A stretch of 64,000 nucleotides of DNA from Streptomyces sp. DH37 (GTDB taxonomy: Bacteria; Actinomycetota; Actinomycetes; Streptomycetales; Streptomycetaceae), in assembly GCF_029813835.1 (NCBI RefSeq), contig NZ_JARVKV010000002.1:1-64000 (forward strand). Direction: 5' to 3'. This document shows, in pieces, positions 42,682-53,098 of this stretch (positions within the stretch are counted from its first letter, which is position 1; the number at the start of each line of letters is the position of its first letter). Below the pieces are notes generated by a model. That model searched no databases. It had not been told where the DNA came from and worked only from the letters and a program-made list of their open reading frames with translations. The translations under genes were made by a program, and so were the position numbers.

Positions 42682-45600
42682 TCCAGCTCCTCCATGTCTG
42701 CCACTCGCTAAGTGGGATGTGTGCCTCTACTGGGTGATCTTTTATTTTCGCCCCAGGTGGGAGAAGTTCCCCTCCTCGCCCGACGATCCTACCCCCTGAG
42801 TTGACCACTACATGATCAACCCGCTGGGTGTCCCATTTTGAGTTAGGGTCCCCCTTGTCTATGCGAACACTATCTTGTGATCTCCCTGGGGCTCGCCAGG
42901 TAAATCCTTGTTTGTTGGGATTCTTCCTGAATTTGCTGGTCATCTCAGGGGCGGACCAACCGCTAGGTATCTTTCCGGATCCTCGCGGAAACCAACCAGG
43001 GCCGATGTCGGGAGAACCTTTTCCAGGGCGAGGCGAAGATGAGCTTGGCTTGTGCCCAATTATTGCCGCCAGGGCGGCTGGAGTCTGGTAGTAGCCGCTG
43101 GAGGTGTCGTATCCCAGACCTTCTACCCACTCGTCAAACTGGGTCCCGTAGTCGCATCCTGGGGCGCCTGCGCCTCCATCCCAGCAGTCGCTGTCGAATA
43201 GCCAGCCACCTAGTTCGGCCGTGTGTGCGATGTTGCTTAGCGCTCCATAGGTCATTTCCCCATAAGTCGAGCATGCTCCTGCAAAGAATCCCAGGGCTTC
43301 GCATACCGCACTGGTATCCCTAGGGCCCTTCTTGGGCTTTTCCTTCACGATCGTTGGCTGCGGCCAAGAGTTGATGGGGTGAGGCGGTGGAGGCGGTGCG
43401 TTTCCAAAAGTGAGCCCGTTCCCACCGTGGTGGGCAGGTTCGGGCATGGGGTCGCCGTCGTCGGGGCAAGCTTCTCTGCCGCTTCGGCCACAGTCGAGAC
43501 CGAGGCCGGTCGGGTCGGAGAAGGTTATGGGGTTGTTGATGCTGTAGCTGTAGCCGTTGAGTGTTTGAGGCTTGTCGAGCTCAAGCAGGGGGTCGACGCT
43601 GATGAACTGGCCGACAGCGGGATCGTATTGGCGAGCCCCGATATGAGTTAGACCGGTGGATGTGTCAGCGGGTTTGCCGAGGAATGCCTTGTCGTCAGGC
43701 CAAATAGCGGCTTTAGGGCCGCGGGGTGCGCCGAAGGGTGTGGTGTAGCGCTTGGTGACAGCGTAGGTATCGGCGTCCAATGCGATGCTGCTGGTGCCAT
43801 GGTGGTCGGCAGCGAGAAAGTTGAACTTGGTGCCAGAGGAACCTGCAGTAGCAGTGCGGACAGCGATGGTCTGGCTATTGGCGGTGTAATAGCGGGTGCC
43901 AGTGAGAGTCTTGGCGGTTCCCTTGACGGTCAGGCGGACTTCCGTGCCTCCGAGGTAGAGGATCGTGTCGCCGTCGCCTGTGGCGCGGCGGATGAGGAGT
44001 TCGCCGTCCGCGTCATAAAGGTAGTCGGTTGCCTTGGTGTTCTCGGTGAGTCTGGTGAGCTTGCCTTCGCTGTTCCAAAGCAGGGTCTGCTGAGCGGTTG
44101 CTCCAGGACGGGACTCGGTGTTGCCGGCGGCGTCGTAGCGGTAGGTACCGGCCTTGGCCCCGGTGGTCTCGTCGAGGGTGTGAGGCTTGGTGTCGGCAGG
44201 GTCGTTGTAGGTGTAGGTCGTGGTGCTGTCGCCGAGGGCGGTGTGCTGGGTCTCGGTCTTGCGCTGACCTGCGATGTTGTAGGTGTAGGAGGTCCAGTAC
44301 GGGGCGGCTCCGTCGAGGTTGGCGGTGGTGCGACCGGAGATGGAGCAATCCGCTGCCTTGGGGGTCCAAGCCTCGGCCAGACGGCGGTGGCCGTCGTAGG
44401 CGAAGCACTGGTAGTCGGGCTTGGCGGTGCCGCCTTGGGTTGCTGCATCGAAGATGGAGGTGACGTTGCCGGCGTCGTCCTGGGTGAACTTCAGCTCCTG
44501 CGGCATATAACCGTGGAAGTCATCGGTGACGTAGGCGCGGGTCAGTCGGCGCGTACCCGGTTGGTAGTCCCAGTTGAGGTAGGCCTTCTTCGCTGTTTGC
44601 TCACCGCTTTTGCCCAGCGTCAGCTGCCGCAGGTCCCCTTGAGGGGAGAAGACGGCGCCGTGGAGGTAACCGGTGGTGCCATCAGCGGTCAACTGCTGGC
44701 CGGTGGCGTTGTAGGTATAGCGAACGGTTTCGAGCGGAAGGCCGCCGACGGCGGGCTGAGTAGCCTGGCTAACGGTGCCGTCAAGGCGGTAGCCGGTGGA
44801 GAAGGACAGGGCCTTGGGGACACCGGCGGCGACCAAGGGGTCGGTGTCGGGCAGGATCAGTTGGCTGCCGGTGACCTGGTAGAGACTGTCGTAAGCTGTT
44901 GCCTTCCGGGTGTAGGCCTTGCCGGTCAGGCCGCCGTCGTAGCGTACGGCGGTGTCCTGCTGGCCCTTGTACAGGGTGTCAAAGGTCCAGGCGGCGAGCT
45001 TGTTGGCGTCGGTTCTGTCCGTCTGCCAAAGGCCTGTCTTGCGGTTGAGTTCGTCGTATCCGTAGAGGAGCTTGTTGTTCTCGGCGTCGAAGGTGTAGTC
45101 GACGCGGTCGAGATCGTCGTAGAAGGTGCGGCTGGTGCCCTTGTCCGGGTCGGTGGCGCTGTCCTGGCGGCCGAACAGGTCGTAGGTGTAGGACCACTTG
45201 GCCTGGTCAGGTCCGGTGATGGTTTCCTGCTGGCCGGCGGGTGTGTAGGTGTATTTGGTGGTGGTGTAGTCGGTGCCGGTCGGCTGCGGTCCGCCGTACT
45301 GGCGGCTCTCGGTCATCTGGCCGAGGGCGTTGGTCACCACTGCGGTGGCCTGGCCGCCAGTCGGTGCGGTGGTGGTGACGGTGTCGCCGGTGTAGGCGGT
45401 AGTGGTGGTCCAGCGGGTGACGTTGTAGTTCTTGGTGACCTGCTTGGTTGCCCGGCCCGCGCCGTCATAGGTGGTGTCGGTCTGTACGGGGGCCTGGCCG
45501 CCTTCGGTCTGCACGATGGTGCTGGACGGGCCGGAGAGCTCGTCCCAGATATCGCCCTGGCTGCTGACGGCGAGGCCGCGGTCGTCGTACAGCGTCAGGG

Positions 45601-48600
45601 ACACCAGCCGTCCACCGACGGGGGTGGGGGTCTGTGTCTGACGGCTGCGGAGTAGGGAGTCGTAGAACTCGTAGGTCGTGTTGTAGCCGGATCCGTCGCC
45701 CTTGAGGGTGTTGGTGGCGATCCAGGAGAGGTCGGAGCTGGTGACCTTGTAGGCATATATGTAGTTAGGGGTCTTGTTCAGAGCTTTGAGGCGGTTAGGT
45801 AGCCAGACTTTAATGACCCGGCCGAGGGCGTCGTACTCGGATTCGGTGATCCTGTCGTTGGTGTCGACGGTCTTGAGAAGAGCGCCGGTGGCGAAGTCCA
45901 CCGTGGTGGTCGTCGTGTGCTGCTTGGCGTTCTCGACCGTGGTGGAGGTCAAGGGTCCTGCCGCCGCTGGCGTGTAGGTCGTCGTCGCGGTGGTGCGGCC
46001 GTTTATGTCCTTGACCGTCAGCGGCCGGCCGAGGCTGTCGTAGGTGGTGGTGGCGACCTTCTGCCAGATGGGGTTGTTGGCGGTGGTGTAGCCCTTGGCC
46101 CGGCCGGTCCACTGCGGTTCGCCCTTGGTGGGTGTCTGGGTGGAGGACCAGGTGGTGGTGTCGTAGGCGGTTGCCGTGTCTGAGATAACGTCGCCAGGGC
46201 GGTTGGAGTCCGCAGGCAGGTCGAGGGCGTCGCCGGTGATGGCGCAGGGTTTGGCGGTGACGCGGGTGCGGGAGATCAGCGAATTGATGCCGACTGCGTC
46301 GTTACGGGCGTACCAGGTGCGGGTGCAGCGCTCGTCGCCAGTGATGGCGCTGTCGCCCTTGTCCTCGACGGTGGCGGGCATGCCGTAAGCGTCGTAGGTG
46401 GTCACGACAGACCGGACCCGGTCGTAGGGGGTGATGGCGCTGGTGATGTTGGTACGTGTGTGGGTGGCGCCGGTGCGGACGTAGTACGCCTCAATGTCGG
46501 CGTAGGACTTGTGTTGGGTGGCGGTCCGCTTCGACCACGGGTCGTTGATGGTGCCGGAGACCTCTGCGGTGCCGTTGTAGGTGACGCTCTCGCGGATGAA
46601 GCCCGCGTACTGGTCGGAGTCGGTGATTTCGGGAGCCTTGACGCCAGTGACCGTGACCGTCTTACGACTGTCAGGGGCGAGTTTGCCGTCCGCACCCAGG
46701 ACACGGTCGCCGTTCATGCCGCGCAGGTAGACCTTGGTGGTCTTCAGTTGTGTGCTGTCTTGGTCGCCGACGAGGTGGGTGACCTTGCCGAAGCCGCGCC
46801 AGATGGACCAGGTGCGTTCCCTGGCCGGGGTCATCGGGTCGTCGTTGTAATGCCAGGCACCACCGCCCTCGTACCGGTAGGTGTGCTGCACGGCTTCGGA
46901 GCCGCCGTGGGTGGCAACGGTGGAGACGGAGGTGACCGGGTACTTCTGGAACCAGTCCAGTTGCGATTCGCTAGCTCCGTTGGGGGACCAGTAGACCGGG
47001 TAACAGCGGCGGGTGTTCTGGTCCACCTTGGGCATGGTCTGTCCAGCCACGCAATCGGCCTCGGCGTAGCTGACGATCGTCTTGGCGCCGGTCTCGGAAG
47101 TGATGGTGCGCAGGCGCGGTTTATCGAGGGAGATGATGTCGTCGGTGGCGCCGTCGACTCGGTTGGGCAGGAAGACGTGGGTGAACTTCACCGGGTCCAG
47201 GGCGAGGTCGGTGCCGTGCTTGCCGGTGTGCCTGATCTCGTCCAGCCACAGTGACTGGTCGTGGGAGTCACCGGTGTCGCCCGGGTCCAGGTAGAGGTGC
47301 TTCAGCGCCCAGTGGTCCACTGCCTGATGAGCCGGTGTGGTGGCGGCTGCGTTCCAGGCGTAGGTGGTAATGCCGGTCAGCCGCTTACGGGTGAAGAAAG
47401 AAGGCGTGGAGCTGCCGGTGCACTTGTCGCCGTCTTTGCATATCGCATCGAAGGGGACATCCGGCCAGTTGTTCTTGGTGTCCTCAGTCAGGGAGTCGCA
47501 ACCGGTGCCGGAGGCGATGCAGCGCTCTGAGTAGGTGAAGACGACCTTGTTAGAGGCTTCCGGTGTGGCGGAGAACATGGCTCCGGCGCGCTGGCCGTAG
47601 CGGATCTCTCTGAGGTATCCGCCGCGGGTGTAGCCAGTGCCGGTGGTGTCATCGCCGAGTTTGTCGTAGTTGTTGCCTTCGGCGGTGTACCAGTAGGACA
47701 TAGCGTTGCCGTGGGTGTCCTCGATGTAGTCGAGGTTCCACCGCCAGGCCTGCTTCTTGTCCCGGCCGGAGAACGATGTGCCGCCGGTGTAGCCGGGTTC
47801 GCCGGAATCGTCGCCGAAGACGGGCACGGTCCACACCGAGTTGGTGCGGTCCTCCGCGCCGGCGCCGTCGAGCTTATTCAGACCGAAGACGTACTTGGTG
47901 CCGTCGCCTTTGATGACGGTCCAGTGCTCGCCTTCGCCATCGATACCGGAATCGCCCCCGTCGCCGTTGTCGGCACCGGTGCCGTGAATGACGGTCGAGG
48001 CGTCGTCGTTCTTCAGGCGCCACTTGCCCGACGTGTCGTCCTTGACCAGTTCGGTGGCCTGGCCGTTGAGTACCAGGGAGGCGTTGTCGTACTTCCAGCA
48101 CAGGTCGAACTTGCCGGTCTGGCCGTCGTCGTCACAGGAGCCGTACTTGCGCTCGATGTAGGAGGAGGTGAGTTCGAATCCTTCGCCGACCGCAGTGGTC
48201 TGGTTGTTGGTGTTGGCGGTGCGGCCGTCGACTCTGCCGGAGTCGTAGGAGAGGGCCAGGTCCGGCTGCGGCCCGGCTGCGGCGGGCGGGGTGCGCAGCG
48301 GGTAGGACCAGGTGAAGGAGCCGGATGATCCGCCGGCTTCCCAAGTGGATGATGCGGCCAGCGGGGTGGCCTTGTAGGTACCACTGCCGGACTTGGCGCC
48401 AGCCGCCAGGGCCAGCACCATCGTCTCCCCCGCGGACGCGGTCCTGGCGGGTGCGGTGGCGAAGGTCAGCTGGGTGTTCAGTCGCTCGCGCTCACGATCG
48501 TTGGTGAAACGCAGCGAGGTGCGGGTGCGGCACGCGGCTTTCCCCGGGGCGTCCAGGGCGCAGTCGGGCAGCCGCTGGATCTGCAGGCGGCCGGCCCAGT

Positions 48601-49183
48601 CGCCGCCGTAGGCAGACGCGAAGGCCGAGTAGTCGATTCCTACCCGGGCGGCGCCACCTGTGGCGGGGCCGGTGACGGTGAGGACGACGCCCTTGACTCC
48701 AAGCTTCCTCGCCTGCTTCTGGCCCAGGACCTTGACGGTGACAGCCTGGGCAGTCCGTGCCTTCTGTCGTCCCTTGGTCTGCTTCGGTGCGGCCAGGGTC
48801 ACCGGCAGGGCGCCTGGCTTCGCCGTGTCCTGTCCGTCGGCGCCGAGTGTCAGGGTTTCCTGGCTGCTGTGGGGCCAGGTCACCGGCCGCTGCTGGTCGG
48901 TGCGCGCCCGTTTGGCCGCGTCCAGGGTGGCGGCCTCGGATTCAGCCATGATGCGGGCTGTTTCCTTATCGACTTTCGAGGTCAGGGGCACAACCTTGGA
49001 AGCACGCGGGGGGTTCAGGTCTGGGGCGCCCAGCGGTTTGGGGGCATCGGCGAAGGCGACCGGGGACAGCAGTCCTGGCACCATGGCGAACCCGGCCACT
49101 GCCGCGATCCGCCGCACCCAGGAGCGTTTGGCCTGCGCTGTGCTACTTGGTTGGGGTGCGCTGGCCCCGAACTGGTTCATCAC
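42671..49183 (-). CDS. Secreted RHS/YD-repeat polymorphic toxin
   Basis: A 2170-residue exported protein. The N-terminus has a basic tail and hydrophobic signal (RIAAVAGFAMVPGLLSPVAFADA). Residues about 280-1700 are SpvB/RHS-like beta-rich sequence with many YD repeats (TYDGAGRATKQVTK, YDELNRKTGLWQTDR, YNATGQQLTADGTTGY). The RHS core near 1750-1895 contains GLTHIGARQYDPAVGQFISVDPLLELDKPQTLNGYSYSINNPITFSDPTGL, which seals the cocoon. Beyond it lies a variable 275-residue tip; the last 120 residues (VRIDKGDP, QRVDHVVV, HIPLSEWQTWRSW) resemble polymorphic toxin type 24, a predicted BECR-fold RNase. Base composition drops at the tip. Likely an interbacterial weapon. Confidence 0.88.
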   Translation of the reverse strand: MMNQFGASAPQPSSTAQAKRSWVRRIAAVAGFAMVPGLLSPVAFADAPKPLGAPDLNPPRASKVVPLTSKVDKETARIMAESEAATLDAAKRARTDQQRPVTWPHSSQETLTLGADGQDTAKPGALPVTLAAPKQTKGRQKARTAQAVTVKVLGQKQARKLGVKGVVLTVTGPATGGAARVGIDYSAFASAYGGDWAGRLQIQRLPDCALDAPGKAACRTRTSLRFTNDRERERLNTQLTFATAPARTASAGETMVLALAAGAKSGSGTYKATPLAASSTWEAGGSSGSFTWSYPLRTPPAAAGPQPDLALSYDSGRVDGRTANTNNQTTAVGEGFELTSSYIERKYGSCDDDGQTGKFDLCWKYDNASLVLNGQATELVKDDTSGKWRLKNDDASTVIHGTGADNGDGGDSGIDGEGEHWTVIKGDGTKYVFGLNKLDGAGAEDRTNSVWTVPVFGDDSGEPGYTGGTSFSGRDKKQAWRWNLDYIEDTHGNAMSYWYTAEGNNYDKLGDDTTGTGYTRGGYLREIRYGQRAGAMFSATPEASNKVVFTYSERCIASGTGCDSLTEDTKNNWPDVPFDAICKDGDKCTGSSTPSFFTRKRLTGITTYAWNAAATTPAHQAVDHWALKHLYLDPGDTGDSHDQSLWLDEIRHTGKHGTDLALDPVKFTHVFLPNRVDGATDDIISLDKPRLRTITSETGAKTIVSYAEADCVAGQTMPKVDQNTRRCYPVYWSPNGASESQLDWFQKYPVTSVSTVATHGGSEAVQHTYRYEGGGAWHYNDDPMTPARERTWSIWRGFGKVTHLVGDQDSTQLKTTKVYLRGMNGDRVLGADGKLAPDSRKTVTVTGVKAPEITDSDQYAGFIRESVTYNGTAEVSGTINDPWSKRTATQHKSYADIEAYYVRTGATHTRTNITSAITPYDRVRSVVTTYDAYGMPATVEDKGDSAITGDERCTRTWYARNDAVGINSLISRTRVTAKPCAITGDALDLPADSNRPGDVISDTATAYDTTTWSSTQTPTKGEPQWTGRAKGYTTANNPIWQKVATTTYDSLGRPLTVKDINGRTTATTTYTPAAAGPLTSTTVENAKQHTTTTTVDFATGALLKTVDTNDRITESEYDALGRVIKVWLPNRLKALNKTPNYIYAYKVTSSDLSWIATNTLKGDGSGYNTTYEFYDSLLRSRQTQTPTPVGGRLVSLTLYDDRGLAVSSQGDIWDELSGPSSTIVQTEGGQAPVQTDTTYDGAGRATKQVTKNYNVTRWTTTTAYTGDTVTTTAPTGGQATAVVTNALGQMTESRQYGGPQPTGTDYTTTKYTYTPAGQQETITGPDQAKWSYTYDLFGRQDSATDPDKGTSRTFYDDLDRVDYTFDAENNKLLYGYDELNRKTGLWQTDRTDANKLAAWTFDTLYKGQQDTAVRYDGGLTGKAYTRKATAYDSLYQVTGSQLILPDTDPLVAAGVPKALSFSTGYRLDGTVSQATQPAVGGLPLETVRYTYNATGQQLTADGTTGYLHGAVFSPQGDLRQLTLGKSGEQTAKKAYLNWDYQPGTRRLTRAYVTDDFHGYMPQELKFTQDDAGNVTSIFDAATQGGTAKPDYQCFAYDGHRRLAEAWTPKAADCSISGRTTANLDGAAPYWTSYTYNIAGQRKTETQHTALGDSTTTYTYNDPADTKPHTLDETTGAKAGTYRYDAAGNTESRPGATAQQTLLWNSEGKLTRLTENTKATDYLYDADGELLIRRATGDGDTILYLGGTEVRLTVKGTAKTLTGTRYYTANSQTIAVRTATAGSSGTKFNFLAADHHGTSSIALDADTYAVTKRYTTPFGAPRGPKAAIWPDDKAFLGKPADTSTGLTHIGARQYDPAVGQFISVDPLLELDKPQTLNGYSYSINNPITFSDPTGLGLDCGRSGREACPDDGDPMPEPAHHGGNGLTFGNAPPPPPHPINSWPQPTIVKEKPKKGPRDTSAVCEALGFFAGACSTYGEMTYGALSNIAHTAELGGWLFDSDCWDGGAGAPGCDYGTQFDEWVEGLGYDTSSGYYQTPAALAAIIGHKPSSSSPRPGKGSPDIGPGWFPRGSGKIPSGWSAPEMTSKFRKNPNKQGFTWRAPGRSQDSVRIDKGDPNSKWDTQRVDHVVVNSGGRIVGRGGELLPPGAKIKDHPVEAHIPLSEWQTWRSWNAP

Positions 49184-49285
49184 GTATCTCCCTCGCGTGC
49201 GGCCGCCCAGAGACAGGCGGCCGCACGCTGTCGAAGGTCTGAAAGGAAGGAGTGAGTGCGGGGCTGCTGCCTCCGCCTGGGGCGG

Positions 49286-52200
49286 CTACGCCGCTGGCTG
49301 TGCGATTTGAGAAGTCACCTGGTCAGGAGTCATCGCTCCGACCCACAGGCGCAGCTTCGCCAGGTCGCCCGGCAGGTGGTGGCCTGTGGTTCCGCCGCTG
49401 GAGCCCCGGCCGGCGGAGAGGGTTCCGCTGCCCTGCTGGGGTATGGCAAGGCCGGGGTCTTCTTCACCCTGGTAGGCGAACTGGCCGACGAAGAGCTGCG
49501 CCACGCCGAATCGCTGCTGGCCGCTGTCGTCGGTGAAGGCGGCGGTGGCATCAAAGACTCCGGTCACATCGATCCAGGTGTCCCACTCGTGCGCACCGAT
49601 GGGGTCCTGGGCGGCTGCGGTCGCGGTGTCGAGGACTGTGCCGTTTGCGTCGACAGCCACCCGGCCGAACTTCCACAGGTAGAGGTCTTGGCCGTACTTC
49701 TCCACCCACAAGGCCCAGGAGGATTCCTTGCCGGCCGGTGTGGCCTGCGCGGCGACCAGCCCGCGGTAGCCGGCCGGTTTGGCGGCCAGCAGGTCCTTGT
49801 TCAGCCGTACCCGGGCGGACACGGTGAACGAGCCGGTCTCATCGACCATCGGCCCCCCGGTCGAGGCGTAGCCGGAGGTGCCGTTCAGCACCAGCGCGGT
49901 GGCGTCCTCGCCGGCCAGCGTCGCTCCCGTGCCCGACAGGGTGAGCGGGCCGTTGCGGTAGGGGAAGGCGGTATTGGCCGGGTTGTCCGGGTCCTCCGGG
50001 CTCTCGACGATTTGGGTTCCTCCGGCTGGGGAGGTGGTGGCGTCCCAGTGCGCGACCAGTTCGTTGGTCGGCACACCGTCCTTCGTCAGCCGGTACTCGC
50101 CTAGAACCTGCTCTGGTTCGTGGTGCTCCTGCCAGACGGCGACCTCGTCGATGCGGCCGCGGAAGTACTCGCCGTAGGTGCCCCCGACCTTCGACCGGCC
50201 GATCTGCAGGTTCCTGTTGCCCGCCCAGGGGGTGTAGGTGGAGGCGGCCTTGGCCAGTACCAGCGGCTCGCCCTGCGGCTGGCCGTTGACGAACAGCTGG
50301 ATGGTGTCGTTGCTCTTGTCCGCGTTCCCGTGGGTGTTGAAGACGCCGGCCAGGTGGGTCCATACCCGCACCGGCGGTTCCGAGGCGTCTGCCAATGAGC
50401 GCAGGTACACGGGGCCGTTCTTGTCCTGGTCGGTCCTATTAAAGACCCACTTCTTGTAGTGAGAGGAGTAGTACAGGGTGAACGCCGACCCGTAATCGCC
50501 CGGGGCTGAGAGGACCACGCGGTTGGCTGACGCGTCCGTCAGGTAGACCCAGGCGGACACTGTGAACGAGCCTTCGGTGTTGACCGCCACGCCGTCGGTG
50601 GAGGCGTAGCCTCGTAGGTCGGGATTGCTGGAGCTGTCGTTCAGCCACAGGGAGTAATCGCCTGCTCCGCGACGTCCCAGGGTCGACCAGCCGGTTCCGG
50701 CCTCGTCCCGCAGCACCGCGTCATGGCGTACGCCGACTTCGCCGGTGTCCTTGGCCAGGGTCACGCCCGATCCCGGTGCGCCGTCGTCGAAGCGCCACCG
50801 CCCCGTCGGGCCTGAGGCAAGTTCCACCTTGAAGGTGAACTCCTGTGGCGGCCCCCACCGCACCCGGCCGTCCTTGCCGAGCTGGAGATCGCTGGCTTCT
50901 ACCGACAGCGTCTGTGTGCCCGACAGGCCTGGTACCACGTCCTTCACGGTCACCGGGGCGTTGACGCTTGTGGCGTTCACCTGCTTGGTCGCGGCGGCGT
51001 CGCTGGACAGCAGCCGCCATCGGTAGGCCCGTATGTCGTTGTCGGCCGCGTTCGGCTTGAAGGTGAAGGTGCCCGGTTTTCCGGGGCCGCCGTACGGGTT
51101 GCAGAGGTTGGTGGTGCACTCCAGGTAGGGGCCGCCGGAGGTGATGACCGGGATCCGCGGGGCCAGGGTGTCGATTCTCAGGTAACACCAGGAGGAGTAG
51201 GGGGAGAACAGATCACCGGACTTGCCGCTGTAGCTCCAGTGCGACTGGGTTCGCGCCCGGAACCGGTACAGCCCGCCGTCAGCCAGCTTGGAGGTGGTGA
51301 TCTTCTCCAGCGTGCCGTCCGGGTGCCACCCGGTGTCGGGCTTGTAGCCGCTCCACACCTGTGACCAGGTACCCGAGGTCGTGCCGGTGCTGCTGCGCTG
51401 CATCACGAACTCGGCCTGCAGATAGCCCTCTTCCTCACCCTCGTGGGCTTCAACCTTGGTCTGCACGCTCGCCTGCAGCGTGGGGGTGTCCACCGTCACC
51501 GTCAGCGGATCGGAAGAGGCGCGGCAGTAGGCCCTGGTACCCGTGCCGGGGATCGCGCCGACCGATGCAGGCACCCCGGGCCTGTGGACGTACCAGACCT
51601 TCAGCTCGGCGTTGGGCGCGAACCGCTTCCACGCCCGGGGCTCGCTCTCGTCCTTGGCCCGCAGCATCAGCGTCAGTCGGGAGATCTTGCCGTCCGCCAG
51701 CGCTCGCACGGTGGAGGTGAGGTTCTCGTCGGTCTCTTCGGGATTGTCGTTGAACTCGATCCAGCTGTCGGGCTGCTCGGGGCTGCACAGGCTGCCGCGG
51801 CCGGCGGAGACGTAGCGGTCGCCCATCTGGTCCAGCTGCTTCGGGCCCGGCCAGCGGGTGCCTTCGGAGATGTTGTCGGTGCGCTCCAGATCCACCCAAT
51901 AGGGGGTGCAGTTGAACGACCAGGTCTCATACGCGCGGAAGGTGGCGTCCAACACGTGCTTGCCGGCCAGATTCGGCGCCCCGTACTCGAAGTACATCCG
52001 GTCCACATAACCCGAGCCGCAGGCGTAGCCGTCCGCGGTGCCGCAGCGGCCCACGCCCTTGGGTTCGCTGAACTTCCAGAACTTGTCCCCGTCGGAGGAC
52101 AGCTTCGTCCACTCCGACTTGCCCAGGCCCACCGAGGGGTCGATGAACACCGGGTAGACGGTCTCCGATCCGCGCAGCAGTTCCAGGTCCGGCTCCACTG

Positions 52201-53098
52201 AGACGGCGCCGTCGCCGACCGTCACCGGCAGTTCGGCGGTGGCATCGCCTTCGCCGGGCTCCGCCGCAGGGCTGCTGCCGTCTGCGGTGTCTTGGGTGGT
52301 TCTGGTGGAAGTCGGCAGCAGTTGCGTCTGCGGGCCCACCGCGCCGTCGCCGGCCGAGTCCCACATCTGGCCGGCTGCCCCGCGGAAGACGGGGTTGCCG
52401 TCCGCGTCCACCGCCCGCAGGCCGCCGCCCTCGCCGGGCACCACGCTCAGTCCCTCGCCCGCGGCGGTGAGGGTGATCTCCTCTAGCGCCGGGTTGGCGG
52501 CCGCCTGCGCGGTCTTGACCACCAGCACCTCGCGGTAGCCCTCGGCCGTCGCGGTCAGCTGCAGATCCACGCCCTCCAGGACATCCGGGTAGGTCGCGGT
52601 CGCCCCGTCCAGCACCGGCGCGGGCAGCGCGGCGGGCCATCCCAGCTTCAGTCGCTGCCCGCCCAGGCCCAGGCTCAGCATCTGCGCGCCGCTGCCCCCG
52701 CCGGAGAACGACAGATCCACCACGGCCGCCCTCGGTCCGATTCTGCCGTCGGAACGTTTCTCCAGCGTGATGTCGATGTCCCGCCATGTGCCGTCCCCGG
52801 CCCTGGCCCGCTGCGGCTCCGTCGACTGCGTCAGCGTGAACGTGCCATCCGGGTTGGCCATGGTCTGCGAGTACTCGGTCCGCGCCGCGACCACCTCGAC
52901 CGGCTCACCCGAGGTCGCCGCCTGCTGGGAGGCGGACTGCTCCGTCAACGCCTCCGTCGGCACACCGGCGTGGGCCGGGACGGCTGGCAGCGCTAGGGCT
53001 GGCAGCGCGGAGAGCATCACCGCGGCCGCGGCCGCCCCACTCGTCGACCGGCCCAGCCGCCGTCTGCGCACGCGCGCACGCCAAAACCCCCGCACCAT
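49286..53098 (-). CDS. Large secreted LamG-domain protein, RHS partner
   Basis: About 1270 residues with an N-terminal signal (AAAAVMLSALPALALPAVPAHA). Residues about 50-340 form a beta-rich N-domain common to actinobacterial RHS partner proteins (WRDIDITLEKRSDGRIGPRAA, YPDVLEGVDLQLTATAEGYREVLVVK). A DNRLRE-like segment (RMYFEYGAPNLAGKHVLDATFRAYETWSFNC) follows, then two LamG (concanavalin-like) domains at about 785-1010 and 1030-1255 (GSFTVSAWVYLTD and GSFTVSARVRLNK). LamG domains bind sugars or surfaces. It lies 103 bases upstream of the RHS gene on the same strand, likely one operon, perhaps for presentation or adhesion. I chose the ATG at 53096-53098; a GTG lies two codons earlier. Confidence 0.85.
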   Translation of the reverse strand: MVRGFWRARVRRRRLGRSTSGAAAAAVMLSALPALALPAVPAHAGVPTEALTEQSASQQAATSGEPVEVVAARTEYSQTMANPDGTFTLTQSTEPQRARAGDGTWRDIDITLEKRSDGRIGPRAAVVDLSFSGGGSGAQMLSLGLGGQRLKLGWPAALPAPVLDGATATYPDVLEGVDLQLTATAEGYREVLVVKTAQAAANPALEEITLTAAGEGLSVVPGEGGGLRAVDADGNPVFRGAAGQMWDSAGDGAVGPQTQLLPTSTRTTQDTADGSSPAAEPGEGDATAELPVTVGDGAVSVEPDLELLRGSETVYPVFIDPSVGLGKSEWTKLSSDGDKFWKFSEPKGVGRCGTADGYACGSGYVDRMYFEYGAPNLAGKHVLDATFRAYETWSFNCTPYWVDLERTDNISEGTRWPGPKQLDQMGDRYVSAGRGSLCSPEQPDSWIEFNDNPEETDENLTSTVRALADGKISRLTLMLRAKDESEPRAWKRFAPNAELKVWYVHRPGVPASVGAIPGTGTRAYCRASSDPLTVTVDTPTLQASVQTKVEAHEGEEEGYLQAEFVMQRSSTGTTSGTWSQVWSGYKPDTGWHPDGTLEKITTSKLADGGLYRFRARTQSHWSYSGKSGDLFSPYSSWCYLRIDTLAPRIPVITSGGPYLECTTNLCNPYGGPGKPGTFTFKPNAADNDIRAYRWRLLSSDAAATKQVNATSVNAPVTVKDVVPGLSGTQTLSVEASDLQLGKDGRVRWGPPQEFTFKVELASGPTGRWRFDDGAPGSGVTLAKDTGEVGVRHDAVLRDEAGTGWSTLGRRGAGDYSLWLNDSSSNPDLRGYASTDGVAVNTEGSFTVSAWVYLTDASANRVVLSAPGDYGSAFTLYYSSHYKKWVFNRTDQDKNGPVYLRSLADASEPPVRVWTHLAGVFNTHGNADKSNDTIQLFVNGQPQGEPLVLAKAASTYTPWAGNRNLQIGRSKVGGTYGEYFRGRIDEVAVWQEHHEPEQVLGEYRLTKDGVPTNELVAHWDATTSPAGGTQIVESPEDPDNPANTAFPYRNGPLTLSGTGATLAGEDATALVLNGTSGYASTGGPMVDETGSFTVSARVRLNKDLLAAKPAGYRGLVAAQATPAGKESSWALWVEKYGQDLYLWKFGRVAVDANGTVLDTATAAAQDPIGAHEWDTWIDVTGVFDATAAFTDDSGQQRFGVAQLFVGQFAYQGEEDPGLAIPQQGSGTLSAGRGSSGGTTGHHLPGDLAKLRLWVGAMTPDQVTSQIAQPAA

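Noticed and set aside
42828..43323. Short plus-strand frames under the toxin tip
   Set aside because: They lie opposite the well-supported RHS C-terminus and lack ribosome sites.
43799..45655. A 618-codon plus-strand frame inside the RHS gene
   Set aside because: Val/Gly-rich antisense of the YD repeats; no ribosome site or family.
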